Under the pieces are notes generated by a model that had not been told where the DNA came from, made no database searches, and worked only from the letters and a program-made list of their open reading frames with translations. This document shows, one piece after another, positions 8,111 through 17,454 of a DNA stretch of 64,000 bases. Each line of letters opens with the position of its first letter. The first letter of the stretch is position 1. This DNA comes from Denitrovibrio acetiphilus DSM 12809 (GTDB taxonomy: Bacteria > Chrysiogenota > Deferribacteres > Deferribacterales > Geovibrionaceae): contig NC_013943.1 of assembly GCF_000025725.1 (NCBI RefSeq), positions 2,294,001 to 2,358,000 on the forward strand, in the 5' to 3' direction. A program made the translations under genes and the position numbers.

Positions 8111-10726
8111 TCAGTACAAGCTGACATCAGAAGAATCCTGTCGGCGAAGTAATAAAAGATCCTGAGATTTAATGTCAGATTTTATTACCAAAGGTGATGA
8201 ATCAAAACGATAAACCTTTACTGCCTTGGCTGCGAGGTTCAACCCTGAGACTGCTTCAGAAAAGCAGTCCGTGAAACTGTCAAATGTATTATCTGTAAAT
8301 GTACACTCAAAAGAATTAGGAAAAAGAGCCATGAAGAAGATATTGCTCTCTACAAGATCCTGAAAAAAATGAGAACCGAATGAGAGTTCAGGCATGAGTC
8401 CCCCCTCTTCAAACTCTATCTCCCCTATTGCGTTCATATGATTTATGTCTGAAAAGTTTACAGGAACTCCCAGAGAAGGGGTTGACGTACCCCACCTGCC
8501 TGGCCCCAGAAGCAGTGTATTGCGCCCTGTCTCTTCAATATCCTGATTAATCTCCCTTATAGCCCTTGCGAGCTGGTACTTTTCGTCTTCTTTCAGCATA
8601 GAATATTCATATGGGTCAACCAGAACAACCTGCTGGATTTTCATAACGACATTACCGCCCATGAAGTTGCTTTTTGACTTAAATATAGTTGAATATTTTT
8701 CCAGCTCTTCTGCACTTATATCTTTCGTATCGGAAATGATATTTGTCTGATGTGGTCTGCACTGAACAAGATTAATTTTGTAACTGTCGTCTTCAGTAAA
8801 ATTCACAGTAAATTCAATGTCCACAGGATATTCGTATTCGGCTTCTATAGTATTCATCAAGTCTTTCATCTCATGAGTAAAATCTGTCTGTTTGAGCAGT
8901 CTGCCGAATGTAAGTATCCATATATTTTTTCTCTTGCGCCCACGCTCAACAAGCATACGCTCCGCTTCCCTGTCGTGATTTGCTACCTTGTTAAGGTCAA
9001 AAGGGAAATGTTCATCATAAAGTTCATATAACGAGATAGCATTCTTTCCGCTCACTCTGGTGTCAAGCACATCAAGCTGCTTTTGTGAAAATCTTTTGAG
9101 GTCATGCATATCATTCACAGGTATCATATCAGGAGCATTGAGAGCAACTATTCTGGGATAATCATCTTTGACCCTGTTAACAGCCCTTGTCCCAAGCCCC
9201 GCAACAAGACGCAACATACCCGCATCAGGGTCAATATCGTCATGCCAGACATATGTATTATAAGAAAGCCCCACACCGGCGACATGCGGATAGTAGTAAT
9301 GATTGTGAAAACAACCTGAAACTCTCTGAATGAGTATCCCCATCTGCTCATCTATTTCAGCAAGCCCTTTGCTGCTACGGTACTCCAAAGCATCTTTACA
9401 CATTGCGCTGGCATAAACTCTTTTCAGATTGCGAAGAAATTCATCAAGTCTTATCTCCGGCGCTCCTTGAACAGAGCAAAAGAAACTTTCATATTTACCG
9501 GCAAATGCATTTCCGAAACCGTCTTCGAGAATACTGCTGGATCGGACGACAATGGGGTACTGCCCGAAATAGTCGAGCATCTCACGAAACTGGTCGATTA
9601 TCTCAGAAGGAAATTTTCCCTTAAGCATGAGTTCTTCCAGCTTTCCCCCTGCTTCCAGATAGCCTTTCTCTGTTTTGTGTTCGATATATAAATCCCACCA
9701 GCCGTTGTGTATTATATAAGTATGGAAAACATCGGAACCGACGTAATAAGAGTCATGAGCCTCAAGTAGTTTACCCCAGCGAGAATCATCAGAGTTTTCC
9801 AGAATCTTTCTTGCGAGAAGCATCCCTGCGGCTTTACCGCCGATAAACCCCGTACCTATCATTCTGGCTTTTATAGAGATCAGATCCCGAAGGGTAAAAT
9901 GCTTCTTTGCCAGTTGCAGTATCCTCTCATCCCTTCCTATAATAAAGCCGGCAATTGTGTTAAACACTTCTGCCTGCTTCTCTAAGTCGGAAGATGCAAG
10001 CACCTCTTTTGCCTGTAGTATCATCCTGTCCCATGCATCAAGTTTCTTTTGTTCTGATGCGCTGAGCGAACAGAGAGTATAAAAAAGACCTGTCGCCTCT
10101 ATACTGTTTGCCACAGGGTGAAAGCAGCCGTTACTGTCCAGCTTATGAGGCAGAAACATAGTCGGTGAGCTTCTCTCATAAACCTTCTGAGGGTGGACAT
10201 AGCAACCATCTTCACTTTTATAGAGTTCAAGAAAGAGCTGCGTAGTATTTTTTATTTTATTTATTGTGCTGTATGAGTGATGATTTTTTAAAATAGCAAA
10301 ATATGCCATAGCCTTCAGTTTATAAAGGTATGGACATGTCACCATAAAGAGATTTGCAATCATGGAGTCTGTAGCCCAATGGGAGAGGAGCGAGGAGAGG
10401 CAGTCAAAAACAAAATAACTTCTTTCGCCTGCCTGCTGAATATGCTCGTGGACAAGCTTTGAAAAACTCTCAAAACCGGCGCTTGCATTCAGCTCATGCA
10501 GAACAACTCCCTCTATTCCTGGTTCCAGAAGCGGGTCATGCTCTGCAAAACGGATATAATGAACTTCATTGCCTCTTATTAAGGCTTCATCAACATATGA
10601 TCTGACAAATTTACGGTATTCTTCAACAGACGGTGTGTGCCATACGACATTATCGCCTCTCCGGAGAAAACTTAAAAGACTATCCAGGCTTTCATTGCCA
10701 GTGCTGATCAGTTCATCATTTTTCAT
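8111..10726 (-). CDS. PEP/pyruvate-binding (PPDK N-terminal) domain protein with RecA-like N-terminus
   Basis: 871-residue protein of unknown substrate. The N-terminal ~230 residues read like a KaiC/RecA-type fold (STGNESLDSLLSFL, then FVFDCLSSLL in the Walker B position) but without a Walker A lysine motif. The middle and C-terminal parts carry the PEP synthase/PPDK nucleotide-grasp domain: GFIGGKAAGM near 300 and VVRSSSILEDGFGNAFAGKYES near 400. The swivelling phospho-His domain and the PEP-binding barrel of true PEP synthase are absent, so it should not carry out the complete reaction. A conserved LGPGRWGTSTPSLG stretch lies near 750. The start is ATG 10726 with AAGG upstream. An ATG 39 bases earlier lies inside the gdhA terminator and is rejected. 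It sits downstream of gdhA, so read-through could link the two. Confidence 0.7.
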   Translation of the reverse strand: MKNDELISTGNESLDSLLSFLRRGDNVVWHTPSVEEYRKFVRSYVDEALIRGNEVHYIRFAEHDPLLEPGIEGVVLHELNASAGFESFSKLVHEHIQQAGERSYFVFDCLSSLLSHWATDSMIANLFMVTCPYLYKLKAMAYFAILKNHHSYSTINKIKNTTQLFLELYKSEDGCYVHPQKVYERSSPTMFLPHKLDSNGCFHPVANSIEATGLFYTLCSLSASEQKKLDAWDRMILQAKEVLASSDLEKQAEVFNTIAGFIIGRDERILQLAKKHFTLRDLISIKARMIGTGFIGGKAAGMLLARKILENSDDSRWGKLLEAHDSYYVGSDVFHTYIIHNGWWDLYIEHKTEKGYLEAGGKLEELMLKGKFPSEIIDQFREMLDYFGQYPIVVRSSSILEDGFGNAFAGKYESFFCSVQGAPEIRLDEFLRNLKRVYASAMCKDALEYRSSKGLAEIDEQMGILIQRVSGCFHNHYYYPHVAGVGLSYNTYVWHDDIDPDAGMLRLVAGLGTRAVNRVKDDYPRIVALNAPDMIPVNDMHDLKRFSQKQLDVLDTRVSGKNAISLYELYDEHFPFDLNKVANHDREAERMLVERGRKRKNIWILTFGRLLKQTDFTHEMKDLMNTIEAEYEYPVDIEFTVNFTEDDSYKINLVQCRPHQTNIISDTKDISAEELEKYSTIFKSKSNFMGGNVVMKIQQVVLVDPYEYSMLKEDEKYQLARAIREINQDIEETGRNTLLLGPGRWGTSTPSLGVPVNFSDINHMNAIGEIEFEEGGLMPELSFGSHFFQDLVESNIFFMALFPNSFECTFTDNTFDSFTDCFSEAVSGLNLAAKAVKVYRFDSSPLVIKSDIKSQDLLLLRRQDSSDVSLY

Positions 10727-10738
10727 CCGCGATACCTT

Positions 10739-10763
10739 AAAAAAAGCGGAGCCGAAGCCCCGC
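10739..10763 (-). terminator. gdhA terminator
   Basis: On the minus strand, GCGGGGC-TTCG-GCTCCGC forms a 7-bp stem (one G-U) with a UUCG tetraloop, followed at once by seven T. It lies nine bases after the gdhA stop codon. Confidence 0.9.
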
Positions 10764-10771
10764 ATTAAATT

Positions 10772-12133
<1,362 letters not shown>

Positions 12134-12145
12134 TTAAAGTAATGT

Positions 12146-12174
12146 ATTATAACATAGATAGATGTCATTGTAAG
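12146..12174 (-). promoter_or_regulatory. Sigma70-type promoter for gdhA
   Basis: Minus strand CTTACA (12169-12174), 17-base spacer, perfect TATAAT (12146-12151). The start codon is 28 bases downstream, leaving room for a short leader with AAAGGAG. Confidence 0.65.
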
Positions 12175-12433
12175 CTTTATAACAAGTTTAACATTAAAAA
12201 CTATTACTTTATCGAACGCAATCTTTTTTTACGCTTGGTAAAATTTTGTTTGAATATAAACGGCTGGAAAACTAGGATATAATTTTAGCTAAACAATTAA
12301 TAGTAATATATATTTTGAATTCAGATAATAGCATTCAGAGATACTGCAACAGTCATCAAAAAGCTTTTGATAAGCAGTGATATTATCGGCGAGAGAGACA
12401 AAAAACGGAACTGTCCCTGTTCGGGGCAAAGGA
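12175..12433. other. Region between gdhA promoter and DUF438 gene
   Basis: AT-rich spacer. The only structure seen is the weak terminator at 12400-12424. No ORF or RNA gene is supported. Confidence 0.4.
12400..12424 (-). terminator. Probable terminator of the leftward ABC/DUF438 operon
   Basis: Minus strand: a short stem GAAC/GTTC around AGGGACA with one mismatch further out, then six T (12400-12405), ten bases past the stop of the DUF438 gene. The stem is weak. Confidence 0.4.
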
Positions 12434-13648
12434 TTAATTATAATCAAGCAGTCGTTTTTCACCGGAGAGAGACCTTGCCTCTGTTATGTCCTGACTGACT
12501 TCTATTGTTCCGATATACTGCCCGGCGGCGTCTCTGAGTGCGAAATATTGAATAAGTATGAATTTCCCCATCATCTGGATCCAGAAGCTCTCAACATCTT
12601 TCTTGCCTGATTTCAGGTTTTCCACAACATCATTTACAATATGTACACTCTCAGGCGGATGGCAGTTTTGTACACTCCTGCCTATAATTGCCTTAGACCG
12701 AGGGAAAATCCTCTCCTGCGGTGAAGAGAAGTATCTCACTTTGTCTTCTGCGTCAACATATGTAATATCCACAGGCAGAGTGTTCAGCATCGTGACAAGC
12801 TCCTGTGCGGAGAGTAATCCAGTGTCAAGATTTACCATTCCATCGGGGATACTGCTTTCGCTGCTCTTCCGGATTTCCACTTCCGGTGCTTCGATAAATG
12901 AGTAGCCGATCTCAGGGCACTGAGAAATCATTTCAGCAAAAACATCCTCCGGAATCTTTAATGCTGACACAGGCAGAAGTATATAATCCTCTCTGAATAT
13001 AAGACCGTATATGTCAAAAAAGAGCTTGCCCACCGTTCTGTTAAACCTGATACCGTCAACATCAGTTTCTGACAGCAGAGAAAGCAGAAGCTTCATCCCC
13101 TGACGTACATCATCGTGGATAGACCACATAACATTTACACATCTGTACTCCGGAATGTACTTCTCAACATATGGGAAAAGGATATTTTCCTTTTTAATAT
13201 AGTGATTATCTATGACGGCGAGGTCTTCTATCAATTTTTTGAGAGACAACCTGTATCTATTAAATTCAGGAGTGCCTTCTTCAGCTTTACTAAAAAGCTG
13301 CAACTGTTCTTTGATAGACTCCATATGAGCGGTAATCGCTGTATTCTCTTCTGCTAATATGGAGATGAAACGGGGCACATTCCTGCACAGGTCAAAGACA
13401 TCCCTGTCAAGCTGGCTGGAAAAAATATTAATAATCCTGTTCAGAGCCCCTTTAATATTCTCCATGTCATATTTTTCACAGGAGACCATCCAGTCCACCA
13501 GCATCATTATTTCATCATAACGAACCGACTTTATGTCATCTTCGTACTCACGATAAAGGGCGCCAAGGTCTTCATCTTCGAGGATCCCCTCACAGTAGAG
13601 CCTCAGATTTTCCATATGAGGATCGTTTTTAGCAAGCCACTCAGACAT
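12434..13648 (-). CDS. DUF438 protein: hemerythrin-like plus PAS domain
   Basis: 404 residues. The N-terminal ~85 residues match the DUF438 type helical region. Next comes a hemerythrin-like (HHE) bundle with DNHYIKKENILFPYVE and WSIHDDVRQG, then a PAS-like domain with VDAEDKVRYF and NCHPPESV. It is clearly paralogous to the C-terminal half of the ATPase fusion at 17455-19620 (compare ERIFPRS, IGR, CHPP-ESV/KSV in both). One difference: the first His of the diiron set (H417 of the fusion) is replaced by Val here, and the late Glu pair is Glu-Asp. Metal binding may therefore differ. It is the last gene of the leftward operon, 70 bases after the permease. DUF438 proteins are generally associated with diiron/redox or NO responses; the exact role is unknown. 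Confidence 0.8.
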   Translation of the reverse strand: MSEWLAKNDPHMENLRLYCEGILEDEDLGALYREYEDDIKSVRYDEIMMLVDWMVSCEKYDMENIKGALNRIINIFSSQLDRDVFDLCRNVPRFISILAEENTAITAHMESIKEQLQLFSKAEEGTPEFNRYRLSLKKLIEDLAVIDNHYIKKENILFPYVEKYIPEYRCVNVMWSIHDDVRQGMKLLLSLLSETDVDGIRFNRTVGKLFFDIYGLIFREDYILLPVSALKIPEDVFAEMISQCPEIGYSFIEAPEVEIRKSSESSIPDGMVNLDTGLLSAQELVTMLNTLPVDITYVDAEDKVRYFSSPQERIFPRSKAIIGRSVQNCHPPESVHIVNDVVENLKSGKKDVESFWIQMMGKFILIQYFALRDAAGQYIGTIEVSQDITEARSLSGEKRLLDYN

Positions 13649-13718
13649 TTAATTTCTCCGGTAAACTTATTTCGTAAAGTATACATGACGAAAACAAACA
13701 TTTCAACGGCACGGAGAA

Positions 13719-14489
13719 TTAAATTGTCTTCCACCTCAGTATCCGCTTTTGTATCGGGTTCAGTACGACGTATTCCAGACAAGCAGCTATTAAAAGAGTG
13801 ACAACAGCCCATGCAAAAATAGACTCAACCTCAATACTTGACCTTGCAGTAACAACTTCAAAGCCTATTCCGTCTGATGCTCCTAAAAGTTCAGCCAAAA
13901 CCACCACTCTTATTCCGCTCCCCATAACTATCGTCATACCAGCCAAAACATGGGAAGATATAGCCGGCAGATATATGTGCCTGAGCAGCATAAAAAAATT
14001 GTACTTATACAATTTTGCCATACTTAAAAGATTATCATCCACCATCTCCATACCTTTCAGGGCATTAAAATACACAAAAGGAACAAGAAGGAGAGAAGCG
14101 ATAAAAATAACCATGAATGACCCCATACCAAACCACAGCATAGCCAGCATAGTCACTATCACAGGGGGAATACTCATAAGAACCCATCCGAAAGGCTCAA
14201 GTATATTCTTAAGAGTGTTGTTGAGCCCCGCTGCAATCCCCAGTATTAAACCTGCCATACTCCCCGCAAGAATCCCCGCAAAAAGCCTGTATACAGTGAG
14301 AAACAAAGAATGATAGAACTCATCATCAGAAAGTAGCCGGATCAGACTGATAAGGGTATCTGACGGTGAAGCCACAACTATTTCATGCAGAAAAAGAGAA
14401 AGCACCTGCCAGCACACAATCAGAGCCAGCACTCCCACTGACGTACTAACCCATTTTTCCGATACAATACGGTAAATTCTATCTGTCAT
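13719..14489 (-). CDS. ABC transporter permease, NitT/TauT/SsuC type
   Basis: 256 residues, five to six predicted membrane spans, with the BPD_transp_1 coupling region around GMTIVMGSGIRVVVLAELLGAS. Membrane subunit of an importer of the nitrate/sulfonate/taurine superfamily. It overlaps the substrate-binding gene by 11 bases, so the two are translationally coupled. The only candidate ATPase nearby is the fused one at 17455, encoded divergently. The ligand is unknown; this family carries organic and inorganic anions, pyrimidine precursors and more. Confidence 0.88.
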   Translation of the reverse strand: MTDRIYRIVSEKWVSTSVGVLALIVCWQVLSLFLHEIVVASPSDTLISLIRLLSDDEFYHSLFLTVYRLFAGILAGSMAGLILGIAAGLNNTLKNILEPFGWVLMSIPPVIVTMLAMLWFGMGSFMVIFIASLLLVPFVYFNALKGMEMVDDNLLSMAKLYKYNFFMLLRHIYLPAISSHVLAGMTIVMGSGIRVVVLAELLGASDGIGFEVVTARSSIEVESIFAWAVVTLLIAACLEYVVLNPIQKRILRWKTI

Positions 14490-15462
14490 GATAATAGAGG
14501 TCTCCGTCGGGCATCTGTCCGCCTATTTTACTAGGATCTGACTCATGCAAAATAGAGAAAAATAGTTTTATCTCCTCCAAAGCGTCATATGCGGGGACAG
14601 GATTCATGTCAGAATTCCTGATACCGATCACAATAGCTTCCCGGCTCATATTAGGCAGATAATTAACTATAATGTCAGCAGCCTTTTCTGGATTATTTTT
14701 AAGCCATTCTGCCGCCTTTTCAAACTCTGCTTCAAAAACTGACAGAAGCTGCCTGTCTTCGATTACTGAAGCAAGAGCCAGTGTGCCTGCCTGTGCAATT
14801 CTAGGTGATGTATCATAGACTCTCCCCCATTCCTGCTGAAGGTCTATCACCTTTACCAAAGGGTTACCCTTCCCCTTTGCTGCCAGCTCTTTTGATTTAG
14901 CAATCGTCATTGATACCGCAGGTTCGGCAGACATCGCTGTATCTGCTCTGCCAGACAAGAGAATCTGAGCAATATCCATAGGGTGAGCAACATATATCAG
15001 ATCATAATCCTTTTCAGGTTCTATACCGTTCTTCTCTGCCAGATGCCTGAATATGAGGTCGGGCATCTCACCACGGAAAGGAACTGCGACTTTCTTGCCT
15101 TTCATATCCTGAAAAGTTTTCACCGCAGGGTCAGAAGACATAACGTGCAAAATACCCCACACAGAGATATTCATTAACTTGACACTGATACCTTTATTAT
15201 AAAACATAGCGCCGACATAGGATGGTGCTGCAGCAAAATCTGCCTGCTCACCAGCTATCATAGCCCTTAGCTGATCAGGGTTTTGCCAATAACGGAACTC
15301 GGTTTTATGTGCAAAGTCCCCCATACTGTTCTGATCAGCCATGTAGATGAGCGGGTAGGAAACAGCAGTAAACGGACCTGTAAAAACCAGCTTGTCCCGT
15401 TTTTCTGCATGGGCTGACGCAAAGATAACCAGTATAAAAAATACCATAAACAGATTTTTCAT
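14479..15462 (-). CDS. NMT1/THI5-like ABC substrate-binding protein
   Basis: 327 residues with a Sec signal peptide (MKNLFMVFFILVIFASAHA, cleavage before EKRD). The periplasmic binding fold of the nitrate/taurine group shows in AMIAGEQADFAAAPSYVGAMF, MKGKKVAVPFRGEMPDLIFRH and the helical KAADIIVNYLP region near the end. GAGGT lies five bases before ATG 15462; upstream in-frame ATGs would spoil the signal peptide. It delivers an unknown ligand to the permease encoded next. It is placed between an Fnr-like regulator and the permease. Confidence 0.85.
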   Translation of the reverse strand: MKNLFMVFFILVIFASAHAEKRDKLVFTGPFTAVSYPLIYMADQNSMGDFAHKTEFRYWQNPDQLRAMIAGEQADFAAAPSYVGAMFYNKGISVKLMNISVWGILHVMSSDPAVKTFQDMKGKKVAVPFRGEMPDLIFRHLAEKNGIEPEKDYDLIYVAHPMDIAQILLSGRADTAMSAEPAVSMTIAKSKELAAKGKGNPLVKVIDLQQEWGRVYDTSPRIAQAGTLALASVIEDRQLLSVFEAEFEKAAEWLKNNPEKAADIIVNYLPNMSREAIVIGIRNSDMNPVPAYDALEEIKLFFSILHESDPSKIGGQMPDGDLYYHDR

Positions 15463-15525
15463 TTCTACCTCACAAACAATTTTCATAAGCTTATATTCGT
15501 GAGATATAATCCACCTTAACAACAA

Positions 15526-16203
15526 TCAAGGTTTTTGATTTTGATAATCATCACCAATAAGCACCACTCGTCTGCCTGTCACCTCGATCTCTTTATTATC
15601 TATAAGTTGACGCATAATTCTTGACAGATTTTCCGGAGTTGTTGCAAGAAACATTGCTAGTTCGCACTTTGGCATAGGCAGCATTACACTTGTGCTTTTC
15701 TGCTCTTTTGACAAATTATTCAGATAACTTATAAATCTTGCCTTACAGTCAAGCAGCGACAGATTCCCTATAAAATTGGTAAGATTATTGATCTCTTTAT
15801 TAATGATACTTAAAACTTCATCCATCAAAACATGGTCTCTCTTCATCTCTTCCCTAAGCTTCTCTCTGTCTATAGCAAGAAGTTCAGAGTTAGACAATGC
15901 CATGGCACAGAGAGGGTAAACTCCCCCAAGGATCCCATGCCCGAAAGATTCACCGGCTCTTATGAACTTGACAATAACCTCACGCCCGCTGTCATTGACT
16001 CTATAGAGTTTTACAAGTCCTGATACAAGATAGTAGATATGCTCCCCGCACTCTCCCTGCAGAAAAAGAGTCTCCCATTTCTTTTTACATTTTATACAGC
16101 ACGACTTACAGAGATTATCTACAAAGCAATCATTTACGCTACTGTATCTCTGAGTAACGTAGTCTTTTACCAATCTTTTTTTAAATCCCTTAACAATTAT
16201 CAA
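15526..16203 (-). CDS. Crp/Fnr-family regulator with N-terminal Cys cluster
   Basis: 225 residues. Cyclic-nucleotide-type beta-roll at 40-125, dimerisation helix about 125-155, and a C-terminal winged helix with TTPENLSRIMRQL as recognition helix. The N-terminus has five cysteines, C26, C32, C35, C36 and C39, plus C99 in the roll. This could ligate an Fe-S cluster or react with NO or oxidants, but the spacing is not that of E. coli FNR. It starts at TTG 16203 with GGAG six bases upstream. It is the first gene of the leftward operon and lies divergent from the DUF1858 gene, so it likely controls both via the 78-base intergenic region. The effector is inferred, not shown. Confidence 0.85.
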   Translation of the reverse strand: MIIVKGFKKRLVKDYVTQRYSSVNDCFVDNLCKSCCIKCKKKWETLFLQGECGEHIYYLVSGLVKLYRVNDSGREVIVKFIRAGESFGHGILGGVYPLCAMALSNSELLAIDREKLREEMKRDHVLMDEVLSIINKEINNLTNFIGNLSLLDCKARFISYLNNLSKEQKSTSVMLPMPKCELAMFLATTPENLSRIMRQLIDNKEIEVTGRRVVLIGDDYQNQKP

Positions 16204-16219
16204 GGTCTTCTCCAGTAAA

Positions 16220-16240
16220 TGATATTAATACTCAATATCA
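16220..16240. promoter_or_regulatory. Perfect 7-bp inverted repeat in divergent promoter region
   Basis: TGATATT (16220-16226) and AATATCA (16234-16240) are perfect inverted copies around a 7-base spacer. They lie midway between the divergent Crp/Fnr regulator gene and DUF1858 gene. The half-sites contain TGAT/ATCA as in FNR sites, but the centre is wider than the FNR consensus. Candidate operator for the adjacent regulator. Confidence 0.45.
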
Positions 16241-16281
16241 CTTATCGAATATACTGCCAAGCACAATAATGAGGATGAAAA

Positions 16282-16494
16282 ATGATTACAGAAAAAACTA
16301 AAGTTTATGAAGCTGTTTCAGGAAACGAACATATCAAGGATATTTTTATCGCATTTGGATTCGAGAACATTACTAATCCGGTAAAGCTAAACACAGTGGC
16401 TAAAATCATGACGATCGAAGCAGCCTGTCACATGAAGGGTGTAAACCTTGAAAATTTTCTTAATGCTTTAAATTCTGCAATAGAAAACAAATAG
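16282..16494 (+). CDS. DUF1858 small protein (ScdA N-terminal-like)
   Basis: 70 residues, the full span of a DUF1858 domain: a threonine-rich start (ITEKTKVYEAV), helices around IKDIFIAFGFENI and an ending helix GVNLENFLNALNSAIE. This domain is found at the N-terminus of ScdA/YtfE-type diiron proteins and beside DUF438/DUF2249 domains in anaerobes. GAGG lies seven bases before the ATG. It is the first gene of the rightward operon. A single Cys (CHMKG) is present. Molecular function is unknown; a helper or sensor in the same NO/diiron module is inferred from context. Confidence 0.8.
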   Translation: MITEKTKVYEAVSGNEHIKDIFIAFGFENITNPVKLNTVAKIMTIEAACHMKGVNLENFLNALNSAIENK

Positions 16495-16506
16495 GAGGAT
16501 ATGAGA

Positions 16507-17451
16507 ATGAAAAAAGGATTAACGTGTATTTTCTTAGCAGTATTTGCTCTCTCTGCAAATGCAAAAGAAATTGACAAATCTATGATACCTGTCGGTGCAG
16601 TAAATATGTCTAACGGAGTGGTGTTTGCTAAAGGCGAATTCGGAATCATTACCAAAAACCACTACACTGTAAAAGATGAAATATATAGCGGCACTGATGA
16701 AGCGGATTTTAATCCGGCTATGGGTTCGTCTCAGGTAAAAAAACTAACGGTAAATATGACTCAGGTGGCGCTGAGGTATGGTATTGGGAATGGATTTGAT
16801 ATCCGTCTGATAGTCCCCTACATTTCAAAAGAACTTGAAGCAGGCGCCGGAACCCCTGGGGGAATTATGAAGAAAAAGTTTGACACAAGCGGCTTAGGCG
16901 ATCTGAAACTTCTTTCAAGATATCAGATAATGAACCAGATGAAGGGAGCGCCATTTTTTCTGCAGGCAGGGCTTGGCTTAAAATTACCTACAGGCGAATC
17001 TGAAGAGAAGAAGGACGGTACATATATGCCAATGGGTGTACAAAGCGGTTCAGGCTCAACAGATTATCTTGCAGAAGCAGGGCTTACAAAGCTGCTCGGA
17101 AGGCACAGACTAGACATGTACCTGTTATATATGTACACAACAGAAGGTTCACAGGACTTTGAATTCGGCAATGTATTCCAGTATAATCTCGGCTACAACT
17201 TCTCTTTAACAAAATTCTTCGACCTTGAACTTGAATTTAACGGTAAAACCCAAGCCAAAAACAAACAGAACGGAAAAAGCATTGATGCCAGCGGTGGTAC
17301 ATTCTATGCGCTGACCCCAGGATTTCATATCAGAAAAGGTCAGCAGATACATTTTTCACTTGGGGTGCCCTACACAATTTACAGAGATGTAAACGGAACC
17401 CAACCAACAGAAGACCTCAGTCTGGTAGCGCGCTTCACCGTAAGATTCTAG
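16507..17451 (+). CDS. Outer-membrane beta-barrel protein (MetA-like transporter family)
   Basis: 314 residues. Signal peptide MKKGLTCIFLAVFALSANA, then alternating aromatic/hydrophobic strands with short turns and a terminal phenylalanine (ARFTVRF), all typical of outer-membrane barrels. Phrases such as GLGDLKLLSRY and LGLKLPTG match the family annotated as MetA-pathway phenol transporter-like. The second ATG (16507) is used because GGAGG is eight bases upstream; the first ATG is too close. It lies 12 bases after the DUF1858 gene and three before the ABC ATPase fusion. It could be the outer-membrane pore for the ligand of the neighbouring ABC importer (inference). Confidence 0.75.
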   Translation: MKKGLTCIFLAVFALSANAKEIDKSMIPVGAVNMSNGVVFAKGEFGIITKNHYTVKDEIYSGTDEADFNPAMGSSQVKKLTVNMTQVALRYGIGNGFDIRLIVPYISKELEAGAGTPGGIMKKKFDTSGLGDLKLLSRYQIMNQMKGAPFFLQAGLGLKLPTGESEEKKDGTYMPMGVQSGSGSTDYLAEAGLTKLLGRHRLDMYLLYMYTTEGSQDFEFGNVFQYNLGYNFSLTKFFDLELEFNGKTQAKNKQNGKSIDASGGTFYALTPGFHIRKGQQIHFSLGVPYTIYRDVNGTQPTEDLSLVARFTVRF

Positions 17452-17454
17452 TTA

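Noticed and set aside
10727-10765. Earlier ATG for the PEP/pyruvate-binding protein
   Set aside because: It lies inside the gdhA terminator hairpin and lacks a ribosome site; ATG 10726 is better placed.
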